Source: an uncultured Acidimicrobiaceae bacterium | GTDB lineage: Bacteria > Actinomycetota > Acidimicrobiia > Acidimicrobiales > RAAP-2 | Direction of reading: 5' to 3' | DNA: 35,312 nt | Assembly (NCBI GenBank): GCA_937881055.1 | Contig: CALGFJ010000316.1 | Coordinates: 1-35,312 of the forward strand | Shown here: piece by piece, positions 9,980-18,713 of the stretch | Layout: every line of letters begins with the position of its first letter | Position numbering within the stretch: position 1 is the stretch's first letter | Program-made: the position numbers and the translations under genes | The notes under the pieces: generated by a model | What the model was told of the DNA's origin: nothing | What the model saw: only the letters and a program-made list of their open reading frames with translations | Database searches by the model: none

Positions 9980-10658
9980 CGCGCCGCCCCCAGGCGTCTT
10001 CGGCGGCGTTGGCTTCGGCGACCTTCTTGGAGCGTCCCTCGCCCGTTCCCACGGCCCGGTTGGCGATCCGCACGAGCGCCGAATACGTGGTGTCGTGGCT
10101 CGGGCCCGATGACGTGACGTCGTAGTCCGGCGTCCCGAGGCCGTTCGCCTCGGACCACTGGCGAAGCCGGGCCTTGGGACCGCTGTCGCCGGGGCGCGAC
10201 TCCGCGTCGGCGACGGCGTCGCCGAGCGTCTCTTGGACGAAGGACTTGGCCGCGTCGTAACCGTTCTCCAGATAGACCGCGGCGACGACGGCCTCGAAGG
10301 CGTCGGCGAGCAGTGACGGGCGCTCCAGCCCGCGTTCTTTCACCACGCCGCGTCCGACGCGCATCGCGCTCGCCAAGTCCAGACGCGTCGCGGCGGCGGC
10401 GAGGGAAGATTCATTCACGACGCGAGAGCGCACCAGAGTTCCGGAGCCCTCATCAAGTTCCGGATACGCGGTGATAATCAAGTCGGCGACCGCGAGATCG
10501 ACGACGGCGTCGCCGAGGAACTCGAGTCGCTCGTTGGACTCGCACTCGTGTTCCGAGGCGTAACTCGAATGGGTCAGGGCGACGCAGAGCAACTCGCTCG
10601 AGCGCGCGAGTCCCACTCGCTCGGCTAACGCATCAAGTGGCGACCGCAACAGGCTCAC
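9972..10658 (-). CDS. rnc: Ribonuclease III
   Basis: 228 aa; NERLEFLGDAVVDLAVAD signature, DAFEAVVAAVYLENG, C-terminal dsRBD. Confidence 0.96.
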   Translation of the reverse strand: MSLLRSPLDALAERVGLARSSELLCVALTHSSYASEHECESNERLEFLGDAVVDLAVADLIITAYPELDEGSGTLVRSRVVNESSLAAAATRLDLASAMRVGRGVVKERGLERPSLLADAFEAVVAAVYLENGYDAAKSFVQETLGDAVADAESRPGDSGPKARLRQWSEANGLGTPDYDVTSSGPSHDTTYSALVRIANRAVGTGEGRSKKVAEANAAEDAWGRRDA

Positions 10659-10666
10659 GTGCCTCG

Positions 10667-10954
10667 TTAGGTCACCTGCAGCTTGTCGGCGACGTAATTG
10701 ACCGCGTCGCGGACGCTCAGGAGACCTTCGAGGTCCTCGTCGTCGATGTGAAAACCGGCGGAATATTTGGCCAGGGACTCTTCGAGCGCCTCGACCAGCT
10801 CGATCAGGGCGAGTGAGTCGGCGCCCAGGTCGGTGAACGCGACGTCCTCAGGGATCTCCTCGGGGCTCTTCTCGAGGATTTCGGCGAGTTGATCACGCAC
10901 GATGCCCAAAATGGTGGCCCGATCCAATGTTGTTGGAGGTTCAGCGTCTGCCAT
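10667..10954 (-). CDS. acpP: Acyl carrier protein
   Basis: 95 aa with LGADSLALIELVEALEE phosphopantetheine site; SD-like GGGAG upstream of ATG. Confidence 0.93.
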   Translation of the reverse strand: MADAEPPTTLDRATILGIVRDQLAEILEKSPEEIPEDVAFTDLGADSLALIELVEALEESLAKYSAGFHIDDEDLEGLLSVRDAVNYVADKLQVT

Positions 10955-11016
10955 TGTCCACTCCCTTGTTGTTGCTGTTCAAGTTTACCGAACGAACAGG
11001 GATGTGGTCCCGAATA

Positions 11017-12000
11017 TTAGGCCTGAACAGGTCGGATAGTGAGACGGAGTTTCTCGACGACATTCGCCGCGTCCATCTCAGAGGCCACGCGAAGCGCGTT
11101 CTTGATGGCGGTCGCGTTGGAGGACCCGTGGGAGATCACGCAGATGCCGTCGACGCCGAGCAGCATCGCCCCGCCCTGGTTCTCCGGCGTCAACTCGGCC
11201 GCGAGGGGCAGCAGGTACTCGAATAACACGTCACCGGCGGCCTTCGTCTCGTCGTTCGTGGCGACCGCCGACAGGACCGTGGCGAAGATGAACTTCAACG
11301 CGCCCTCGAGTGTCTTGAGGGCCACGTTCCCGGTGAAGCCGTCGGTGACGACGACGTCGACGGGCGCGGGCACGAGGTCGCGGCCCTCGACGTTGCCGAC
11401 GAAGTTGAGTCCTTCGAGGGCGGCCAAGAGTTGGTGGGTCTCTTTCACCAGCGGCGTTCCCTTGGTCGACTCCTCGCCGATCGAAAGCAGCCCGACGCGT
11501 GGGCTCTCGACGCCGTAGTGCGCGGTGACGAACGTGCTCGCCATGAGCGCGAACTGCACCAGCATCTCGGGCGTGCACTCAGAGTTCGCGCCGGCGTCCA
11601 CGAGCACCATCGGCGTGTGACCGGGGTTCGGGATCGGCGTGGCGATGCACGGACGAATCACGCCCGGCAGTCGACCCATGCGCAGCAGAGCCGAGGCCAT
11701 GGTCGCCCCAGTGTTGCCGGCCGACACCATCGCGCAGGCCTTCCCGTCGCGCACCAGTTCGGCGGCGCGCACGAGCGAGGAGTCCTTCTTCTTTCGCACG
11801 CTGGCGGCCGGGTCGTCGTCCATCGCGATGACCTCGCTGCAGGGAAACACTTCGAGTCCGAGGGTGTCGTCCAGGAGTTCCGGGACACCAACCAGGATGA
11901 CGGAAAGCCCGAGTTCATCGACCGCGGCGCGGGCCCCGGCGATGATCTCCTTGGGAGCGAAGTCGCCACCCATCGCGTCCAGGGCGATGGGCAGGGGCAA
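11017..12000 (-). CDS. plsX: Phosphate acyltransferase PlsX
   Basis: 327 aa; LPIALDAMGGDFAPKEIIAGA, MVSAGNTGATMASAL, GLLSIGEE, TDGFTGNVALKTLEG. TTG start. Confidence 0.96.
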   Translation of the reverse strand: MPLPIALDAMGGDFAPKEIIAGARAAVDELGLSVILVGVPELLDDTLGLEVFPCSEVIAMDDDPAASVRKKKDSSLVRAAELVRDGKACAMVSAGNTGATMASALLRMGRLPGVIRPCIATPIPNPGHTPMVLVDAGANSECTPEMLVQFALMASTFVTAHYGVESPRVGLLSIGEESTKGTPLVKETHQLLAALEGLNFVGNVEGRDLVPAPVDVVVTDGFTGNVALKTLEGALKFIFATVLSAVATNDETKAAGDVLFEYLLPLAAELTPENQGGAMLLGVDGICVISHGSSNATAIKNALRVASEMDAANVVEKLRLTIRPVQA

Positions 12001-12001
12001 C

Positions 12002-12181
12002 TTAGTTGACCTCTACGGCAACACGGTTCTTGTACCAGCCACAGTTGGGGCACACGACGTGGGGCAGTTTGGAGGTCGCGCACTGCGGGCAGACGCTGCG
12101 CGCGGGTCGATCGAGGGTCCAGTTGGCCGCACGGCGGCTGCGGGTCTTCGCTTTGCTGGTCTTGCGCTTGGGGACGGCCAT
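12002..12181 (-). CDS. rpmF: 50S ribosomal protein L32 (zinc-ribbon form)
   Basis: 59 aa translated by hand: MAVPKRKTSKAKTRSRRAANWTLDRPARSVCPQCATSKLPHVVCPNCGWYKNRVAVEVN; absent from the supplied ORF track. Confidence 0.96.
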   Translation of the reverse strand: MAVPKRKTSKAKTRSRRAANWTLDRPARSVCPQCATSKLPHVVCPNCGWYKNRVAVEVN

Positions 12182-12216
12182 CGATCTTCTCTTTCAGTCG
12201 AACGGGGCTGCGCCCG

Positions 12217-12771
12217 TCACACTTCTTCGGATTCGCCGGTCTCTAGGTCCGTGAATCGGAGTCCGTCCAGTGTAGCCCAGCGCGAATCGATCGGCGCCTG
12301 ACAGTCGCAACTCGCCTCGTTGCGGTCGATCCCGCAGAACGGGCAGAGTCCCTTGCAGTCCTCGCGACAGAGCGGCGCGAGCGGCAGGTCGAGGAAGATC
12401 GCGTCGTGCGCGAGCGGCGCCAAATCGATGAAGTCGTCCTCGATCAAATAGGTCTCCTCGTCGCCCGTCAGGCGATCGTGCACGAATCGCTCGTCCACGC
12501 TGACGCTCGAGACGCCCAACACCGGCGTCGAACAGCGTCGACAGACCCCGTGCCACGGCGCCTCGACCTGGCCCCGGGCGCGCAGTCCCCCGTTGAAGCT
12601 CTCCAGTCGCAACTGGAGCCGGACCGTGGCTTCGGGGAAGACGTCCGTTTCGGCCGGTCCGCGCTGGATGAACTCGTGGGGTTCGTCAAAGAGCGCCTCG
12701 AAGGCGACCTCGGCGCGCGAGGGCACGTCGCGCAACAGTCGCGCCACCGGGACGAGGTACGGCGAGGACAC
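12217..12771 (-). CDS. YceD/DUF177 family protein
   Basis: 184 aa; VCRRCSTPVLG..., CREDCKGLCPFCGIDRNEASCDC; next to rpmF as is typical. Confidence 0.88.
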   Translation of the reverse strand: MSSPYLVPVARLLRDVPSRAEVAFEALFDEPHEFIQRGPAETDVFPEATVRLQLRLESFNGGLRARGQVEAPWHGVCRRCSTPVLGVSSVSVDERFVHDRLTGDEETYLIEDDFIDLAPLAHDAIFLDLPLAPLCREDCKGLCPFCGIDRNEASCDCQAPIDSRWATLDGLRFTDLETGESEEV

Positions 12772-12774
12772 TGG

Positions 12775-13407
12775 CTAGAACGCGTCCTGGTCGAAGAATG
12801 ACGTGGTGTCCTCGAGTCCGGTCGGCTCCTTGAAGTCCGGCGCGATGCCGCTCAACTGCTCGTCCGTCGCGACGTCTTCGATGAGCGACGTCGGCAGGCC
12901 CTGGGCACTCAGACGCTCGCGACCGGAGTGCGTCGTCTTCAAGAGTCGCTCGAGCACGATCTCGAAGCTGCCGAGCTTGCCGTCGATGAAGTCCTCGGAC
13001 TGATTGATCATCTGGCGCGACTGGGCGTGGGCCTCGGCGACGATCTGTTGGGCCATCAAACGGCTCTGTCGCACGATCTCGGTCTTGTCGACCATCCGGG
13101 CGGCCTCGGCGCGGACCTGGTCCATCAGTTGCTGCGCCTTTTGCAACTCGGCCGCCATCAACTCCTCGCGGTCGCGAAGCGCCCAGCGCGCTTCGCGGAT
13201 CTCTTCGGGCAGGCTGCGTACGGCTTGCTCTAGGAGTCCGAGCACGTCGTCGCGCGAGATCAGGGCCGAATTCGACAGGGGCATCTGTTTGGCGTTGGCG
13301 ACCAACTCGATGAGGTCGCGCAGGTCGGACTCGATGTCGCGGCGCGCGTGGCGCCCCGGTGGCTCCTGGAACTCTTCGGGGTCGTCGTATCCGTCAAAGG
13401 ACGTCAT
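12775..13407 (-). CDS. DivIVA-like coiled-coil protein, SepIVA-like
   Basis: 210 aa coiled coil (LGLLEQAVRSLPEEIREARWALRDREELMAAELQKAQQLMDQVRAEAARMVDKTEIVRQSR); position matches the mycobacterial rnc/DUF177/SepIVA neighbourhood. Confidence 0.7.
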   Translation of the reverse strand: MTSFDGYDDPEEFQEPPGRHARRDIESDLRDLIELVANAKQMPLSNSALISRDDVLGLLEQAVRSLPEEIREARWALRDREELMAAELQKAQQLMDQVRAEAARMVDKTEIVRQSRLMAQQIVAEAHAQSRQMINQSEDFIDGKLGSFEIVLERLLKTTHSGRERLSAQGLPTSLIEDVATDEQLSGIAPDFKEPTGLEDTTSFFDQDAF

Positions 13408-13892
13408 TGCCCACCTCCTGGAAACTTGCCGATCAGGCGTTTGGCGACCGCGGCGGGCACGAACTGCGAGACGTCGCCGCCGTAGCGCGCCACCTCGCGC
13501 AACAGGCGCGAGGCGATGAACGAGTGGTTCGAGCTGGAGGGGATGAAGAGGGTCTCGACGCCCGAGAGCGATCGGTTCATCTGGGCCATCTGCAGCTCGC
13601 TCTCGAAGTCCGAGACGGCCCGCAGGCCCTTCACGATCGCGGTCGCGTCGACGTCCTTCGCCACGTTGACGAGCAACGTCGAGATCGAGACGATCCGCAC
13701 GTTCTTCACGTGCGCGAGACTTTCGGCGATCATGTCGCGGCGCTCGTCGAGATCGAAGAGCGCCTCGGACTTCTGGGGGTTGCGAATGGCGGCCACGACG
13801 ATCTCGTCGAAGATGTGTGACGCGCGCTCGACGACCTCGAGGTGCCCGTTGTGGAAGGGATCAAAGGAGCCGGGGATGAGACCAACCGTCAT
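13404..13892 (-). CDS. coaD: Phosphopantetheine adenylyltransferase
   Basis: MTVGLIPGSFDPFHNGHLEVVERAS; ATG at 13892 overlaps the rsmD stop, so the longer ORF to 14435 is an over-extension. Confidence 0.96.
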   Translation of the reverse strand: MTVGLIPGSFDPFHNGHLEVVERASHIFDEIVVAAIRNPQKSEALFDLDERRDMIAESLAHVKNVRIVSISTLLVNVAKDVDATAIVKGLRAVSDFESELQMAQMNRSLSGVETLFIPSSSNHSFIASRLLREVARYGGDVSQFVPAAVAKRLIGKFPGGGQ

Positions 13893-14413
13893 AGTCCACC
13901 TTCGTCCGGTTCCAACATCGTTACGAGCGTAGTGCCGTAACGCTTGGTTTTGGTAACGATCCAGCCATCCAATGGCTCCATATGACGATCGTTCTCGACG
14001 ATGACGCGTCGCGCGACCACGCCCCGTAACACGCTCGACAGGTCGAGCGGGCCGTAGGGCGGATCGGCGAGCACGAGGTCGAGGTCGTCCGGCGCTGACC
14101 ACACCGGCAACGTGGCGCGCACGAAAACGGCCTCGGACTCGAAGCCGAGGGGCTCGAGGTTCTCCTTCACCGCCGCCAGACAGGCCGGGTCGCCGTCGAC
14201 GAAGTAGACCTTGGCGGCACCGCGGGACATGGCCTCGATGCCCATGGCGCCCGATCCGCAGTAGAGGTCGGCGACGACGAGGTCGTAGAGTCCGCCGCGA
14301 CTCTCGAGCATCGAGAAGATCGCTTCTCGTGCGTAATCGGTCGTCGGGCGCACCGTAGAAGGGAGTTTCGCCTTGAGCGGGCGCCCCCGAGCCGTCCCAC
14401 CAATTACCCGCAT
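13889..14413 (-). CDS. rsmD: 16S rRNA (guanine966-N2)-methyltransferase RsmD
   Basis: 174 aa; MRVIGGTARGRPLKAKL...RPTTDYAREAIFSML, DLYCGSGAMGIEAMSRGA, LVLADPPYG. Confidence 0.95.
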   Translation of the reverse strand: MRVIGGTARGRPLKAKLPSTVRPTTDYAREAIFSMLESRGGLYDLVVADLYCGSGAMGIEAMSRGAAKVYFVDGDPACLAAVKENLEPLGFESEAVFVRATLPVWSAPDDLDLVLADPPYGPLDLSSVLRGVVARRVIVENDRHMEPLDGWIVTKTKRYGTTLVTMLEPDEGGL

Positions 14414-14514
14414 TCTTCAAGGGTAGGTCGTGCAATCGTCGCTAATGGTCCATTTCGAAATCGTCAAATTACTGGCTATCTGAAGAAGTATTTGGCCGAC
14501 CTTCGTATTGGGAT

Positions 14515-14577
14515 ATGGCACAAGAGGGTCCCCGCTATCGCACGTACCGCTATCGCCTTCACCCGACCAAACTTCAG
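14515..14577 (+). pseudogene. Probable remnant of an IS200/IS605- or IS607-type TnpB (OrfB) N-terminus
   Basis: + frame ATG: MAQEGPRYRTYRYRLHPTKLQ, resembling the conserved TnpB/OrfB N-terminal motif (Y-[KR]-[YF]-R-L-x-P-T-x-x-Q). Homology-like sequence ends at the recG 3' end. Confidence 0.5.
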
Positions 14578-14580
14578 CGC

Positions 14581-16791
14581 CTACCCCTTGAACAAGTATT
14601 CGGCTTCATCGTCGTCGATGAAGAGGCGCAGTTCGTCGACCATCTCGGGCTCGGCATCGAGGCCGTCTTGGCGCACCATCGCGGCCGCCACGCCCTGCGC
14701 CGCGATCAATAAGTCCTCGTCACGACGGAGCGACGCAAGGCGGAGGTCGCTGCGGCCCCGCTGGCGCGAACCCAACAGGGTTCCCTCACCGCGTAGATCG
14801 AGGTCGATCTCGGCGAGGGCGAAGCCGTCGTTCGAGTCCACGAGCGCCTGCAGGCGGATCGCGCCCTCGTCGGTCGGTGACGTGCCGAGCAGGTAGCAGT
14901 AACTCTGCACGTCGCTTCGTCCGACCCGGCCGCGTAGTTGGTGCAACTGCGCGAGACCGAAGCGCCACGCGTCCTCGATGACGATGACGCTCGCTTCGGG
15001 CACGTCGACACCGACCTCGATGACGACCGTCGCGACCAGCACGTCGAGCTCGCCGGCGCGGAACTGCGCCATCACCTCCTCCTTCTCCGGTCCCTTCATC
15101 TGACCGTGCAAGAGGCCGACGGCGAGTCCGCGCAACTCGGCGAGCGCGAGGCGTGTCCGTTCCTCGACCGCGCTCGTCGCTTCGACCCGTTCGGAGTCCT
15201 CGACGAGCGGACAGATCACGTAGGCGCGTCGCCCCAGCGCGACCTCGTCGCGCACCCGCTGCCAACAGGTGGCGACCTCCAGGTCACCGGTAGCCCACAT
15301 CGTCAGAATCGGCAATCGCCCGACGGGCATCTCGTCGAGTACCGAGAGGTCCAGGTCGCCGAAGACGACCATCGCGGCCGTTCGAGGGATCGGCGTCGCC
15401 GTCATCACCAACAGATCCGGGTCGGCCGCCTCGTCCGAACGCTCGCGTCCCTTGTCGCGCAACGCCGCGCGCTGCTCGACACCGAAGCGGTGTTGCTCGT
15501 CGATCACGATGACGCCGAGCGCGCGAAAGCGCACTTCGTCACTCAATAACGCGTGCGTGCCGACCACGATGTCGACCGAACCGTCGCGCAGACCCTCGAG
15601 AACGCTCTGTCGGTCCTTCGCTCGCACCCGACCCGTGAGCAGTTGGATCGACAGCGGCCGTTCACCGCCCAAGACGGCGGGGTCCAATCTCGTCAGACCC
15701 TCGAGGTCCTTGCGCAGCGACGCGAGGTGTTGTTCGGCCAGGACTTCGGTCGGAGCCATCAACGCACCTTGTCGATTCCCGTCGATCGACGCCAACAATG
15801 CGGTCAATGCGACGACGGTCTTTCCCGATCCGACGTCGCCTTGTAAGAGACGATGCATCGGCAGCGGCGAGGCGAGGTCGGCGGCGATCTCGGTGAGTAC
15901 GCGCCGTTGCGCGTTCGTGAGCGCGAAGTGGTGACCGACCAAGAAGCGACGAACGAGCGAGGACGTCGAATCGGCGAGTGCTCCGGGACCGACGTCGAGG
16001 TCCTCGACATTTATCGGGTGGCGGATGCCGGCTGAGGACGCCTCGAGGCGCCGACGTCGCAGCGCGAGCAGCAACTGCAGGCGCAAGAACTCGTCGAAGG
16101 CGAGTCGTCGACGAGCCGGCGCGGTCTCGCCCAGGTCGACGGGCAGGTGGATCCCCCAATACGACGCGGTGCGGTCGACGAGTCCGAGTTCTTCGCGCAC
16201 GGTGTCGGGCACCGGATCGAGGAGCGGCCCGGCCCGGCGCAGGCTCTCGTCGATGAAGCCGCCGATCTCCCAACTGGTGAGTCCGGCCTTGCCCGACGCC
16301 GGATAGATCGGTACGACGCGACCGATGCGCGAGGCGTCTCGTTCGTCTCCCGAAGCGCCGATGATCACGTCCACCACGGGATTGGTCATCTGACGTTGCC
16401 CCTTGTAGTCAGTCACCTTGGCGAAGAACAGCGCCTGGACGCCGACCGGCAGCTGGCGTTCGCGCCACGCCTGGTTGAAGAAGACGACCTTGAAGGACCC
16501 GCTGTCATCGCTCACGCTCGCCTCGACCATGACGCGGCCGTTCTTCGTGCGACGTCCACTGATCTTGGTCACCTCGCCGAAGACGGCGGCCTCCTCGCCG
16601 ACCGTGAGGTCCGAGAGGTCGACGCGCTTGGTGCGATCGATGTAGCGACGGGGATAGACGGTGAGGAGGTCAAAGACGTTCTCGATCCCCATCGACGCGA
16701 GCGCGGCGGTGCGCTTCTCGCCGATGTGGCGCAGTTGACTGACGGGTATTTCGCCTAACTGGCGTAGCCGGCGCGGCGCCGTCTCGCTCAC
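14581..16791 (-). CDS. recG: ATP-dependent DNA helicase RecG
   Basis: 736 aa; LLQGDVGSGKTVVAL, MAPTEVLAEQH, VIDEQHRFGVEQR, LVMTATPIPRT, RGRVGRS. Confidence 0.97.
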   Translation of the reverse strand: MSETAPRRLRQLGEIPVSQLRHIGEKRTAALASMGIENVFDLLTVYPRRYIDRTKRVDLSDLTVGEEAAVFGEVTKISGRRTKNGRVMVEASVSDDSGSFKVVFFNQAWRERQLPVGVQALFFAKVTDYKGQRQMTNPVVDVIIGASGDERDASRIGRVVPIYPASGKAGLTSWEIGGFIDESLRRAGPLLDPVPDTVREELGLVDRTASYWGIHLPVDLGETAPARRRLAFDEFLRLQLLLALRRRRLEASSAGIRHPINVEDLDVGPGALADSTSSLVRRFLVGHHFALTNAQRRVLTEIAADLASPLPMHRLLQGDVGSGKTVVALTALLASIDGNRQGALMAPTEVLAEQHLASLRKDLEGLTRLDPAVLGGERPLSIQLLTGRVRAKDRQSVLEGLRDGSVDIVVGTHALLSDEVRFRALGVIVIDEQHRFGVEQRAALRDKGRERSDEAADPDLLVMTATPIPRTAAMVVFGDLDLSVLDEMPVGRLPILTMWATGDLEVATCWQRVRDEVALGRRAYVICPLVEDSERVEATSAVEERTRLALAELRGLAVGLLHGQMKGPEKEEVMAQFRAGELDVLVATVVIEVGVDVPEASVIVIEDAWRFGLAQLHQLRGRVGRSDVQSYCYLLGTSPTDEGAIRLQALVDSNDGFALAEIDLDLRGEGTLLGSRQRGRSDLRLASLRRDEDLLIAAQGVAAAMVRQDGLDAEPEMVDELRLFIDDDEAEYLFKG

Positions 16792-18425
16792 TCGACGCCG
16801 AAGTAATAGGGGTAGAGCGGCTGGCCCCCGTGGTGGACTTCAACGGCGAGAGCCGGGTACTCGTCCGCGAGGAACTCGGTGATACGCCGAGTGTTCGCCG
16901 GCGAGGACCCTTCGCCTTCGATGATCGTGAGCAACTCGTGGTCCGGAGTGATCAGTTCGCTCAGCAGGTGGTTGCTGGCCCCGGCAATGGAGTGGTCGAT
17001 CGAGCGCACGCCCTGGGAGGAAAGTCCGATCCAGTCGCCGACGTGCACCTCACCGAGGTCGGTCGTCGTGTCGCGCACGGCCTGGGTCACTTCGCCCGCC
17101 ACGACGTTGCAGGCCGAGGCCGACATCGCGGTCGCGTTCTGCGCGGCCGTCGCGTCGGGGTCGTATTCGAGCAATGCCGCGAAGCCCTCGACGATCGAAT
17201 TCGTCGGCACGACGGTCACCGTCTGGTCGACCAACGCGTTCACCTGTTCGGCGACCGGTCGAATGTTCTTGTTGTTCGGCAAGAGCACGACTTGGTCCGA
17301 ACCGGTCGCCTCGACTGCCGCGACGAGGTCGGCGGTCGACGGGTTCATCGATTGACCGCCGGCCACGAGCACACGAACCCCGAGGGAGCGAAAGATGCGA
17401 CCCACGCCGTCGCCGACCACGACCGCGACCACCGACGTCGCCGGCGCCGCGTCGGGCGCTTCGTCAATCTGTACGGCGCTCCCCTCGCGGACCCATCGCT
17501 CTTCGATGACCTGCTCCGAGAGGTCGGTCACGCGGATCTCGCGCGGTCGCCCGGCGTCGAGCGCGGCCTCGAGCGCGCCGCCGATGTCGTCGGTGTGGAT
17601 GTGGCAGTTGTAGAGACCGTCGCCGCCGACGATGACGATCGAGTCACCGATGCCCGACCAGACTTCGCGAAAGCCATGCATCTTGTCATCCTCGGCATCG
17701 AGGAAGTACATGACCTCATAACGCAGGTCCGCGATCGTCGACTCGCGGGTCTCGGTCTCCTCGTGCACGTGCACGACGATGGAATCGGCCGAAGGCGCGA
17801 TGGGCAGTGGATCGTGCGCGACGACGCTACAGAGCGCGTCGAAGAGCAACAACAGTCCCGTGCCCCCGGAGTCGACGACGCCGGCCTGTTTCAACACCGG
17901 GAGCTGCTCGGGCGTGAAGGCCAGCGCGTCCTTCGCGCGGTCGCGCGCCGAGCGAACGAGCTCGATCAACGTCTCGCAGTGGGCGCGCGCTCCCTCGGCG
18001 GCGGCGCGCGCGATCGAGAGCATCGTCCCTTCGACGATGCGAACGACGGCCTGGCGAGCCAGGACGTCCGCGTTCTCGAGCGACTCGGCCAAGAGATCGG
18101 CCGACACGTCGCCCTTGATGGGAAACTTCGCGACGAGGCCCCGCAGCATCTGGGAGAGGATGACGCCCGAGTTGCCGCGTGCGCCCATGAGCGACCCGTG
18201 GGCGATGGCCTTGCAGACCTCTTCCATCTCGGCGTCGTCGGCGAGCGGGCCCAATTCGGCCGCGACCGACTCGATCGTGAGCGTCATGTTGGTCCCGGTA
18301 TCCCCGTCGGGCACCGGGTAGACGTTCAGGCGGTTGATGACCTCCTTATGGGAACGAAGGAGGTCGGAGTAAGTGGCAATCGTTGAGCGCAGTTCGCGCG
18401 CGGACAGCGTCAACGGAGTGCTCAT
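16788..18425 (-). CDS. DAK2-domain protein, fatty acid kinase FakA/YloV-like
   Basis: 545 aa; NRLNVYPVPDGDTGTNMTLTIESV, HGSLMGARGNSGVILSQMLRG, C-terminal LLPNNKNI...VVPTNSIVEGFAAL. Confidence 0.9.
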   Translation of the reverse strand: MSTPLTLSARELRSTIATYSDLLRSHKEVINRLNVYPVPDGDTGTNMTLTIESVAAELGPLADDAEMEEVCKAIAHGSLMGARGNSGVILSQMLRGLVAKFPIKGDVSADLLAESLENADVLARQAVVRIVEGTMLSIARAAAEGARAHCETLIELVRSARDRAKDALAFTPEQLPVLKQAGVVDSGGTGLLLLFDALCSVVAHDPLPIAPSADSIVVHVHEETETRESTIADLRYEVMYFLDAEDDKMHGFREVWSGIGDSIVIVGGDGLYNCHIHTDDIGGALEAALDAGRPREIRVTDLSEQVIEERWVREGSAVQIDEAPDAAPATSVVAVVVGDGVGRIFRSLGVRVLVAGGQSMNPSTADLVAAVEATGSDQVVLLPNNKNIRPVAEQVNALVDQTVTVVPTNSIVEGFAALLEYDPDATAAQNATAMSASACNVVAGEVTQAVRDTTTDLGEVHVGDWIGLSSQGVRSIDHSIAGASNHLLSELITPDHELLTIIEGEGSSPANTRRITEFLADEYPALAVEVHHGGQPLYPYYFGVE

Positions 18426-18502
18426 TGCTGGAAATGCTACTGTGGTAGTTCGGTTTAGTCCGGTGGCGCCAAAGGGTGCCCGCGACCAAGGAGACGTTCA
18501 TC

Positions 18503-18712
18503 ATGGCATCAGTCTGCGAAATCTGCGGCAAGAAGCCGTCCTTCGGCATGAACGTCTCGCACTCGCACCGTCGCACCAAGCGTCGCTGGAACCCGAACAT
18601 CCAGCGCGTGCGTGCGCTGGTCGGCGGCTCGCCCAAACGAATGAACGTCTGCACCGGCTGCATCCGCTCGGGCAAGGTCACCAAGCCCGCTCGTCGCATC
18701 GTCGAGGTCTGA
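18503..18712 (+). CDS. rpmB: 50S ribosomal protein L28 (zinc-binding form)
   Basis: 69 aa [38 protein letters not shown]...[19 protein letters not shown] upstream. Confidence 0.96.
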   Translation: MASVCEICGKKPSFGMNVSHSHRRTKRRWNPNIQRVRALVGGSPKRMNVCTGCIRSGKVTKPARRIVEV

Positions 18713-18713
18713 C

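Noticed and set aside
13893-14435. N-terminal extension of coaD
   Set aside because: Overlaps rsmD out of frame; CoaD begins at MTVGLIPGSFDPFHNGH.
16830-18386. 518-aa + strand ORF opposite the DAK2 gene
   Set aside because: Shadow ORF: no recognisable domain, composition typical of reverse-complemented GAC/GTC-rich codons.
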